This document shows positions 1-4,852 of a DNA stretch of 5,375 bases, piece by piece (the stretch's first letter is position 1; the number at the start of each line of letters is the position of its first letter). Origin of the DNA: Desulfovibrionaceae bacterium UBA930. GTDB lineage: Bacteria > Desulfobacterota > Desulfovibrionia > Desulfovibrionales > Desulfovibrionaceae. Both the position numbers and the translations under genes were made by a program. The DNA is taken from assembly GCA_002293605.1 (NCBI GenBank), contig DBDO01000037.1, forward strand, positions 1-5,375, given 5' to 3'. The notes beneath the pieces were generated by a model. That model did not search any database. It saw nothing but the letters and a program-made list of their open reading frames with translations, and was not told the DNA's origin.

Positions 1-220
1 GGCCGGGGCGGCAACCCCTCCGGAAAAGGCGGCTCCCCCGTCCATCCAGGCGGATCTGCGCCGCCCCGCCATAGCGCCCGGCGGCATATCCCGCGATATC
101 ACGAAGGCCGTGACAAACAACAGCGGCAAGCGTCTGAGCATCAACGAGCAGCATATCCATGTGGAAACGGCCATAAGTCAGGCGGATCTGGCTGAAATGG
201 CCTATATGAACGGATTTTAG
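1..220 (+). CDS. C-terminal end of a probable phage tail tape measure protein (5' partial)
   Basis: The reading frame is already open at the window edge (first full codon at position 2) and ends with TAG at 218-220, giving 72 visible residues. The segment begins Ala/Pro-rich, continues with a polar stretch (DITKAVTNNSGKR) and ends QADLAEMAYMNGF. No domain can be recognised in this fragment. The tape measure call rests on position: in myophage tail operons the long tape measure gene directly precedes the baseplate genes, and here a DUF2590-type gene starts only 2 nt after the stop. A tape measure would span the inner tail tube and set its length. Another large tail protein is possible; the upstream sequence would settle it. 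Confidence 0.55.
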   Translation, partial: AGAATPPEKAAPPSIQADLRRPAIAPGGISRDITKAVTNNSGKRLSINEQHIHVETAISQADLAEMAYMNGF

Positions 221-222
221 CC

Positions 223-579
223 ATGCCCGACTTTATCGATCTGCTCATAACAAATGACGACATCACCCTGGATGCGGGCGGCATCCCGGTTATGGTCTGG
301 GACCGGCCCTCCATAGCCCAGGATATTATGCATATGATCCGCGAGTCCGGCCTGCTGGTAGGCATTATTGCGGAGCGCGACATAAGAAAGCGCAAAACCA
401 ATATTGTGCGCCTCTCCCTCATGGTGGACGAGGATGCGCGCATCGTGCCCGGCTCCACGGAAATCAGCGAATCACGGCCCGGCGAATACCGGCTGACCGC
501 CATTACGGTCAACTACGGCCCTCTATCCCTGATCCTCACAACAGGTTTCAATCCACAGTCGGCTCCTTCCGCCAACTGA
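223..579 (+). CDS. DUF2590-like phage baseplate/tail protein
   Basis: This is a 118-residue protein starting at ATG 223, 2 nt after the previous stop, with only a weak ribosome binding site (ACGGA at 210-214). The pattern fits my memory of the DUF2590 phage family: LLITNDDITLDAGGIPV (8-23), then RPSIAQDIMHMIRESGLL (28-45), then RLSLMVDEDARIVPGS (63-78), and a closing beta-rich stretch LTAITVNYGPLSLIL (91-105). The last 13 residues look like a disordered tail. The order (xLDxxG, then a helix with SIAQDI, then a VxEDxRI strand and a final strand pair) resembles gp25/gpW/Mu gp46 wedge proteins. Those normally sit just before gpJ, so a baseplate wedge role is plausible, but this is inference. The family assignment is fairly secure; the function is not. 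Confidence 0.72.
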   Translation: MPDFIDLLITNDDITLDAGGIPVMVWDRPSIAQDIMHMIRESGLLVGIIAERDIRKRKTNIVRLSLMVDEDARIVPGSTEISESRPGEYRLTAITVNYGPLSLILTTGFNPQSAPSAN

Positions 580-613
580 CTCCGCAACAGCGCAAAGGAG
601 CCGTGCGGATTGC

Positions 614-632
614 CCCTCCCTGAAGCGGAGGG
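614..632 (+). other. Short GC-rich hairpin in the gap between the DUF2590-like and M15 genes
   Basis: CCCTCC (614-619) can pair with GGAGGG (627-632) across a 7-nt loop. It lies in the 127-nt stretch at 580-706, the only intergenic break upstream of the fibre. An A-rich run, not a T-run, follows, so it is not a convincing rho-independent terminator. It may be an RNA processing or stability element, or chance. I saw no convincing promoter and no believable small gene in the gap. Confidence 0.25.
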
Positions 633-694
633 ATTACAAAAAGGATTTCATCGGCTTTGCCGTCTTGTCAACCTGCTTTTTCCTCTGAAGGGGG

Positions 695-699
695 AAGGA
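695..699 (+). promoter_or_regulatory. Ribosome binding site of the M15 peptidase gene
   Basis: AAGGA lies 7 nt before ATG 707. This favours ATG 707 over the adjacent in-frame TTG at 704, which would add one residue and sit closer to the site. Confidence 0.6.
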
Positions 700-706
700 A
701 ACTTTG

Positions 707-1087
707 ATGAATACCGCACTGTACGCCCATATTTCCGGCTGCGCCGAAGCCTGGCCCTGGCCGGACTTCAGCCCGGCGGAAGTCGCCTGTAAGTGCTGCG
801 GAGAACTGTACTATGATCCGGAGAGTATGCACGCTTTGCAAGCTCTGCGCACCGCCTGGGGCCGCCCCATCCGCATCAACTCCGCCCACCGCTGCGCGGC
901 GCATAATCGGGCGGTGCACGGGGCGCTCCATTCCCGGCACCTCAAGATTGCCTTTGACTGCCGCTGCGCGTCCAAAGACCGGGAAGCCTTCATCAAGGCC
1001 GCGCGTGCCGCCGGTTTTCGCGGCATAGGGCGCTACTCCACCTTTGTGCATATCGATATGGGGCCGGTTCGGGAGTGGGCGGCATGA
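707..1087 (+). CDS. Peptidase M15-type zinc peptidoglycan hydrolase (Peptidase_M15_3-like)
   Basis: This 126-residue protein matches the small phage and bacterial M15 peptidases (zinc D-Ala-D-Ala carboxypeptidase-like, often endolysins or tail-associated murein hydrolases). Visible marks are the N-terminal FSPAEVACKC (21-30), the core RINSAHRCAAHN (56-67), SRH with His78, AFD with Asp84, and the C-terminal FVHIDMG (113-119) with His115. His78, Asp84 and His115 are the expected zinc ligands. Unusually, the usual HxxGxAxD spacing is one residue short: HLKIAFD lacks the Gly, as if one codon were missing. There is no signal peptide or membrane segment, so release would need a holin, or the protein rides on the tail. 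It lies directly before gpJ and its TGA overlaps the gpJ start (ATGA), so a tail-associated role is as likely as lysis. The TTG at 704 is a less likely start. Confidence 0.8.
   Translation: MNTALYAHISGCAEAWPWPDFSPAEVACKCCGELYYDPESMHALQALRTAWGRPIRINSAHRCAAHNRAVHGALHSRHLKIAFDCRCASKDREAFIKAARAAGFRGIGRYSTFVHIDMGPVREWAA
1071..1075 (+). promoter_or_regulatory. Ribosome binding site of the gpJ gene
   Basis: GGGAG lies 8 nt before ATG 1084, inside the end of the M15 gene. The in-frame GTG at 1075 overlaps this site, so ATG 1084, which forms ATGA with the M15 stop, is the preferred start. Confidence 0.55.
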
Positions 1088-2289
1088 TCCAAACGCAAAA
1101 AAACATCGATACCGTTGCCGAAGAACTGTTCACGGGGCTGCTGCGCGAGTCCGGCATGCCCGTGACCGGGGAAGAGGCGCGCGCCGCCTGGGACGGGATA
1201 GTTGCGGACGCGGACTGCAAAATCACTAACAACAGCGCCTGGTCGCCGTTCTGGCGGCTGGTCACGGCCATTGCCACCGCGCCCTGCCTCTGGCTGGTGA
1301 AACTTCTGGTCAAAGACGCGCTGCCCAATGTGTTTCTGCGCTTCGCCAAGGGGGCCTGGCTCGATATTTTCGCCTGGGGTGTGGATCTTTCGCGCAAACA
1401 AGCGCGCGCCGCCGGGGGGACCATAGTGTTTACGCGCAGCCATGCCTCCGGCGAGCTGGAAATCCCCGCAGGCGTCTCCATTGAAACCCTGCCCATGAAC
1501 GGGAAGGTTTACCGGGTGGTCACCGTCACGCCTATGACCATTTCGCAGGGCTCGCGCAGTGCAGCCGTGCCTGTGCAGGCGGAGCAAAAAGGCGCGGCCT
1601 ATAACCTGGGCCCAGGCTATTATTCCATATTGAGCAAGCCTGTGCCCGGCATTGCCTCCGTGCGTAATGAGGCCGACTGGCTGCACAGCCCGGGCGCGGA
1701 CGAAGAAGGGAATGAACCCTTACGCCTGCGCTGCCGCAACCAGTTCGCCGCCGTGGGGCAGTATCACCACGATGCGGGGTACAAGGCCATTATCGGCGAA
1801 TTTGCCGCCATCCGTCTGGATTACCTCTTTTTTGAAAAAGAGGCCCCGCGCGGGCCGGGCACGGCCAACTGCCATATCATGATTGATTCCGGCGTGCCGC
1901 CCCAGACGCTGATCGATGCCATGAATAGCCATATCAGGGAATCCGGCAATCACGGGCATGGGGATGATATGCGCTGCATGGCCATCACCGGCAAGCCCTT
2001 TGACCTGTCAGCCACTGTGTACGCGGCCCTGGACGCTACGGACGCGGAGCGGGCGGCGTTGCTGCTTGAGGTAGAAAACCGCGTCCGCTGCGCCTTTCGC
2101 GAAAATCAAGACTACGCTGTGACCCAGGTTATGCCCCTGTCCCGCTTTTCCTTTTCGCAACTGGACAGGGAGCTGCATGCGGCCCTACCCGCCTTGCGCA
2201 GCATTGTTTTTGATCATGAGGATATCGTTTCGCAGCTCACCTTACCTGTGCTGCATACGCTTGCCGTCCTGCCGGGGCAGGGAGCATGA
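1084..2289 (+). CDS. Baseplate assembly protein J (Mu gp47 / P2 gpJ-like)
   Basis: A 401-residue protein with the layout of the Baseplate_J family, whose members form the wedge ring of contractile tails together with gpW and gpI. The N-terminal ~105 residues are helical. The core starts at AGGTIVF (110-116) and contains the strand region ELEIPAGVSIET, the turn QKGAAYNLGPG (168-178), and the acidic stretch DEEGNEPLRLR (206-216) that matches the usual 'sDEalR.R' segment. The second half has an alpha/beta repeat with HGHGDDMRCMAITGKPF and ends in a strand-rich C-terminal domain (LSRFSFSQLDRELHAALPAL). Length is typical. It overlaps both neighbours by ATGA, consistent with translational coupling and matched amounts of baseplate parts. 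No frameshift or missing region is visible. Confidence 0.88.
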   Translation: MIQTQKNIDTVAEELFTGLLRESGMPVTGEEARAAWDGIVADADCKITNNSAWSPFWRLVTAIATAPCLWLVKLLVKDALPNVFLRFAKGAWLDIFAWGVDLSRKQARAAGGTIVFTRSHASGELEIPAGVSIETLPMNGKVYRVVTVTPMTISQGSRSAAVPVQAEQKGAAYNLGPGYYSILSKPVPGIASVRNEADWLHSPGADEEGNEPLRLRCRNQFAAVGQYHHDAGYKAIIGEFAAIRLDYLFFEKEAPRGPGTANCHIMIDSGVPPQTLIDAMNSHIRESGNHGHGDDMRCMAITGKPFDLSATVYAALDATDAERAALLLEVENRVRCAFRENQDYAVTQVMPLSRFSFSQLDRELHAALPALRSIVFDHEDIVSQLTLPVLHTLAVLPGQGA

Positions 2290-2897
2290 GCGGCCTTCCA
2301 ACGCCAAAACTGCCCTTCTGGATGGCCGGTCCCGAACTGGCCAAGCTGGGTTTTGCGGCGAAAGAATGGTTCCGCCGCCTGGGCGAATGGTCAGTGCTGC
2401 CCGCCCGGCAGATGGATCCCATGACGGCCTCGCTGCCTGTCTTGCGCCTGTTGGCGCACCAGCGCTGCATCACGGCCTACCCCGGCGAGCCGGAGAGGCT
2501 CTTTCGCCTGCGGGTCAGACACGCCTATGCCAATGCGAAAGACGCGGGCCTTGTCAGCGGCTGGAAGCGCATCTTCGAACGCCTGGAACTGGGCGATATG
2601 GAACTGGAAGAGCGCCAGCCCGGGCAGGATTGGGATATCGTCGGCATTGTGGCCGATGACGCCACCTTTCCCGATCAGCAAAACGTGCTGGAAATCATCA
2701 TTGACGAATACGGCCGCACATGCAGGCGCTACCGCTTCATCTCCCGCATTACACAGCCTGTTGCCGTGCGGTGCGGTTTGTTCGATGACGACCATTGCAC
2801 GGTATGCGCCGAACCCAACCCGGCTGTTGTGGCCCAATCCGCCATACTGGCGGGCATATTTGACAGCGATCATGCAACTATGGAGGCACACGCATGA
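2286..2897 (+). CDS. Phage tail protein I (P2 gpI / Mu gp48-like baseplate protein)
   Basis: A 203-residue protein starting at an ATG that overlaps the gpJ stop. Position between gpJ and the fibre gene, size, and the segment LPVLRLLAHQRCITAYPGEPERLFRLRVRHAYANAKDAG (helical, with the typical 'ER.lv...f..h...Gt..gl' type spacing) support the tail protein I family, which links the baseplate wedge to the fibres. The C-terminal part carries an extension with two similar short motifs, GLFDDDHCT (164-172) and GIFDSDHAT (190-198), and a small cysteine cluster (Cys163, Cys171, Cys174). Its TGA overlaps the fibre start. The family call is good from context and pattern; the role of the C-terminal motifs is unknown. 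Confidence 0.78.
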   Translation: MSGLPTPKLPFWMAGPELAKLGFAAKEWFRRLGEWSVLPARQMDPMTASLPVLRLLAHQRCITAYPGEPERLFRLRVRHAYANAKDAGLVSGWKRIFERLELGDMELEERQPGQDWDIVGIVADDATFPDQQNVLEIIIDEYGRTCRRYRFISRITQPVAVRCGLFDDDHCTVCAEPNPAVVAQSAILAGIFDSDHATMEAHA

Positions 2898-4555
2898 GCA
2901 TGACCATAACCGCGGCGGGGCAGGCCCTTGTCGCCCGCTTGCAGGCAGAGGGCAAGCCTCTGCGTATCGACCGCTTCCTGTTCGCCCATGTCGGGGGCCA
3001 GGATCATACGCAGCCGATCAACCCGGCGGCAGGCGTGCCGATGGACAGCATCGTATACGATTATGCCATACCTGAGGAATACCGGGCCTACGTCAACCCG
3101 AATCAGGTGGTGTACTCAGCCTTGCTGGGCTCGGACATCGGCACGTATCAGATAAACTGGCAAGGGCTCTACTGTTCGGATCATGCTACGCTGATCGCCG
3201 TGGCCACATTTCCGGCCCTGGAAAAGCGCGCCTATGATCCGGACAGCAACACCCCGGGCAACAATCTTACCCGCAACTTTTTGCTGGAGTTCACCGGAGC
3301 GCGCGAAGCCACACACATCACGCTTGAGGCCAAGGTCTGGCAGCTTGATTTCACCGTCCGGCTAAGCGGCATTGACGAACGCGAGCGCCTCAGCAACCGC
3401 GATATTTACGGACGGGCCTGCTTTGTAGATGACGGCTGGCTCGTCTCCAAAAACGGCAGAGGGTACAGCTTTGCCCCCGGCTTTGCCTACATCGAAGGCA
3501 TCCGGGCGGAACTGACCGAGGCACTCGTTGTGCAAAAGCCTGCACTGCCCTGCGAAGTGTACCTGGATGTCCGCATGGAAGCGAGCGGCTCGGATATGGC
3601 GGCAGTGGCGGAACCGCTCTTTGTCGCTCCGGACGTAAGTGTGGGCGATTATCTGGCCCCGCCCCCGGCGCGGGTGCGGCATTACCGTGAACGGGTGGCG
3701 CACATCGACAGTGCCGGAGAGGTGACCGACCTGCGGCCCATAGGCCTGCGCGGCGGCGCGGTGAACATCAATACATTACACGCCGTTTCCTCTGACGATT
3801 CGCGCCTGACCGACGCCCGCACGCCGAAACCCCACACGCATGCGGTTGAAGATATTATACACGCCGTTTCCTCTGACGATGTACGCCTGGAGGATGCCCG
3901 CACGCCTTTAGCCCATACACACAGGGTGGAAGATATTACCGGAGAGTATTTTGCACTGAGCGAAGTCGGCCAGTATAGGTGGTTTGAAGATACTATGCCG
4001 CGCGCAGGCTTCATCCCGCTCCGGGGCCTGAAAGTCGCCAATATCAGCCGCTACCCTGATATGATCAAGTACCTGCAAACTTCTTGGGGGCAGGCGAGAT
4101 GCACAACGCAAGAAGACTGGGATGCGCGGCATAACGCCAGCTTTTATACGGCCGCAGACGGCAGCAAAATCGGATGGGGCGGCAAGGGCGGGGTGAACCG
4201 TTTCGTGTGGGATGAGGCGGCTGATACGCTGCTGGTGCCGGATCTCTCGGGCCTGACGCCCGAGCAGATCGGCTATGACGCTCTCGGCGTGGGAGAGACG
4301 AGGCCGGATGCGATTAGGGATATTACGGGGACCATTCATAGTTATGAGACAGACTTTGGTGTCGTTGGGAGAAGTGGAAGGGTTTCAGGCGCTTTTGCTA
4401 AGGATGCCGAGTACAGCAACCGCCCCACTGGGGCAGGAAGTCCCGGCAGTGCCGTGCTATTCCGCGCCGCCCGCGTTGTTCCCACCGGCCCGCGCGTAAC
4501 CGGCCGAACCTACCTCTCGGATTTGCGCGTATATCTCGGCACCCCGGCATCATGA
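2894..4555 (+). CDS. Tail-collar fibre protein with switchable C-terminal tip
   Basis: A 553-residue fibre starting at ATG 2894, which overlaps the gpI stop; GGAGG at 2882-2886 is the ribosome binding site. Residues ~1-160 fit the phage tail-collar fibre N-terminal family (DUF3751): TITAAGQALVARLQAEGKPL, then FLFAHVGGQD and VVYSALLGSDIGTYQINWQGLY. This part should attach to the baseplate. Residues 296-349 are two tandem 27-residue repeats with HTH triplets, as in fibre stems. Residues ~365-464 resemble a collar-like neck (RAGFIPLRGL, ISRYPDMIKYLQTSWG, LVPDLSGL). From Gly465 the tip begins with GVGETRPDAIRDITG, and residues 480-553 form the probable receptor-binding end. Codons 465-553 are mirrored by an alternative cassette on the - strand and lie within an apparent invertible segment. 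The present + orientation gives an intact protein. Confidence 0.88.
   Translation: MSMTITAAGQALVARLQAEGKPLRIDRFLFAHVGGQDHTQPINPAAGVPMDSIVYDYAIPEEYRAYVNPNQVVYSALLGSDIGTYQINWQGLYCSDHATLIAVATFPALEKRAYDPDSNTPGNNLTRNFLLEFTGAREATHITLEAKVWQLDFTVRLSGIDERERLSNRDIYGRACFVDDGWLVSKNGRGYSFAPGFAYIEGIRAELTEALVVQKPALPCEVYLDVRMEASGSDMAAVAEPLFVAPDVSVGDYLAPPPARVRHYRERVAHIDSAGEVTDLRPIGLRGGAVNINTLHAVSSDDSRLTDARTPKPHTHAVEDIIHAVSSDDVRLEDARTPLAHTHRVEDITGEYFALSEVGQYRWFEDTMPRAGFIPLRGLKVANISRYPDMIKYLQTSWGQARCTTQEDWDARHNASFYTAADGSKIGWGGKGGVNRFVWDEAADTLLVPDLSGLTPEQIGYDALGVGETRPDAIRDITGTIHSYETDFGVVGRSGRVSGAFAKDAEYSNRPTGAGSPGSAVLFRAARVVPTGPRVTGRTYLSDLRVYLGTPAS
3779..3940 (+). repeat. Two tandem 81-bp repeats in the fibre stem
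   Basis: Two units of 27 codons (3779-3859 and 3860-3940) encode HAVSSDD.RL.DARTP..HTH.VEDI. A 22-bp stretch is identical between units (3778-3799 and 3859-3880), while the rest has drifted. The HTH triplets at residues 314-316 and 341-343 match the histidine motifs that bind metal ions in trimeric fibre stems of other phages (known for T4-type long tail fibres; transfer here is inference). Confidence 0.8.
4285..4329 (+). repeat. Left inverted repeat of the invertible fibre-tip segment
   Basis: This 45-bp sequence recurs in reverse complement at 4776-4820 with one mismatch (position 4324, synonymous, Ile477 ATT versus ATA). The first 39 bp (4285-4323) are perfect. It encodes the constant start of the tip, GVGETRPDAIRDITG. 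Similarity stops abruptly at 4284. It is the likely crossover site. No clear Hin/Gin-type dyad is visible inside it. Confidence 0.9.
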
Positions 4556-4819
4556 GGCGGGCAAGCCCAAGTAGACACGCAGGTCCGAAAGATACCGCTG
4601 TCCCGTACCGCGCGGGCCGGTAGGCACAGTTTTGCTGGCGGCGAATCGGATTGCCGAGCCGCCATAGCCATCCAGGCGCTGAAGAATATGCGAGGTATTC
4701 AACCCGTCTTTATAAAATGCGCCCGAAACCTTGCCGTCAAAGCCGTTCGTTGTGCCCGCTTTGCCGTAAAAATAGCCCGTTATATCCCTAATCGCATCCG
4801 GCCTCGTCTCTCCCACGCC
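4550..4819 (-). CDS. Silent alternative fibre-tip cassette (no start codon of its own)
   Basis: Read on the - strand from 4819, 89 codons and a TGA (4552-4550) encode an alternative fibre tip. It begins with the same GVGETRPDAIRDITG as the expressed tip, then differs (YFYGKAGTTNGFDGK). It shares VSGAF.KD, GSA..F and VPTGPR.TG..YLSDLRVYLG.PAS. Internal lengths differ by two residues that cancel out, so total length equals that of the active tip. It has no start codon, ribosome binding site or promoter of its own, so it should be silent in this orientation and expressed only after inversion. The open - strand frame continues to 5275, but that part is the shadow of the + strand gene at 4853. This cassette fills most of the 297-nt gap between the fibre and the next gene. 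Confidence 0.85.
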   Translation of the reverse strand, partial: GVGETRPDAIRDITGYFYGKAGTTNGFDGKVSGAFYKDGLNTSHILQRLDGYGGSAIRFAASKTVPTGPRGTGQRYLSDLRVYLGLPAS

Positions 4820-4820
4820 G
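4776..4820 (-). repeat. Right inverted repeat of the invertible fibre-tip segment
   Basis: This is the reverse complement of 4285-4329, 44 of 45 bases identical and perfect over 4782-4820. It is the 5' end of the silent - strand cassette and stops 17 nt before the ribosome binding site of the downstream gene, which therefore stays outside the switch. Confidence 0.9.
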
Positions 4821-4837
4821 GGAGGGACCAAAACGAC

Positions 4838-4844
4838 AAAGGAG
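4838..4844 (+). promoter_or_regulatory. Ribosome binding site of the fibre-assembly-like gene
   Basis: AAAGGAG lies 8 nt before ATG 4853 and is the strongest such site in the window. It selects ATG 4853 over the in-frame ATG at 4859. It lies outside the inverted repeat, so translation of the downstream gene should not depend on segment orientation. Confidence 0.75.
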
Positions 4845-4852
4845 TTTTTTAT

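Larger units (their letters stand above)
4285..4820. mobile_element. Invertible 536-bp DNA segment carrying two alternative fibre tips
   Basis: Inverted 45-bp repeats bound two convergent 89-codon cassettes. Both cassettes are in frame with the fibre body when joined at the repeat, both end ...VYLG(T/L)PAS, and both use stop codons inside the palindrome TCATGA at 4550-4555. The midpoint of the repeats (4552.5) coincides with the centre of the palindrome, so inversion leaves gene length and both ends unchanged. The organisation parallels known fibre inversion systems (Mu G segment, P1 C segment), but here only the tip is exchanged. The inversion itself and the responsible recombinase are inferred; no recombinase gene lies within the window. 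Confidence 0.82.

Noticed and set aside
47..190. 12-bp direct repeat CAGGCGGATCTG at 47-58 and 179-190
   Set aside because: Too short in GC-rich coding DNA. It encodes the similar short peptide QADL and is probably chance or a codon preference effect.
665..670. TTGTCA as a -35 promoter element
   Set aside because: No matching -10 box lies 16-18 bp downstream.
610..792. A 60-codon frame starting at TTG in the gap before the M15 gene
   Set aside because: It has a rare start without a good ribosome binding site, overlaps the M15 gene, and shows no holin-like membrane segments.
1033..1686. Long - strand frames opposite gpJ and other genes
   Set aside because: These are typical antisense shadows in GC-rich coding sequence; the + strand genes there are well supported.
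4285..4820. Diversity-generating retroelement (variable and template repeat)
   Set aside because: The two tips differ throughout, including indels and synonymous changes, not mainly at adenines. They are inverted, and there is no reverse transcriptase in the window.
4285..4820. Plain inverted gene duplication without a switch
   Set aside because: Sharp repeat edges, frame compatibility, equal lengths, and arm identity far above that of other conserved parts fit recombination better. It remains the main alternative until orientation data exist.
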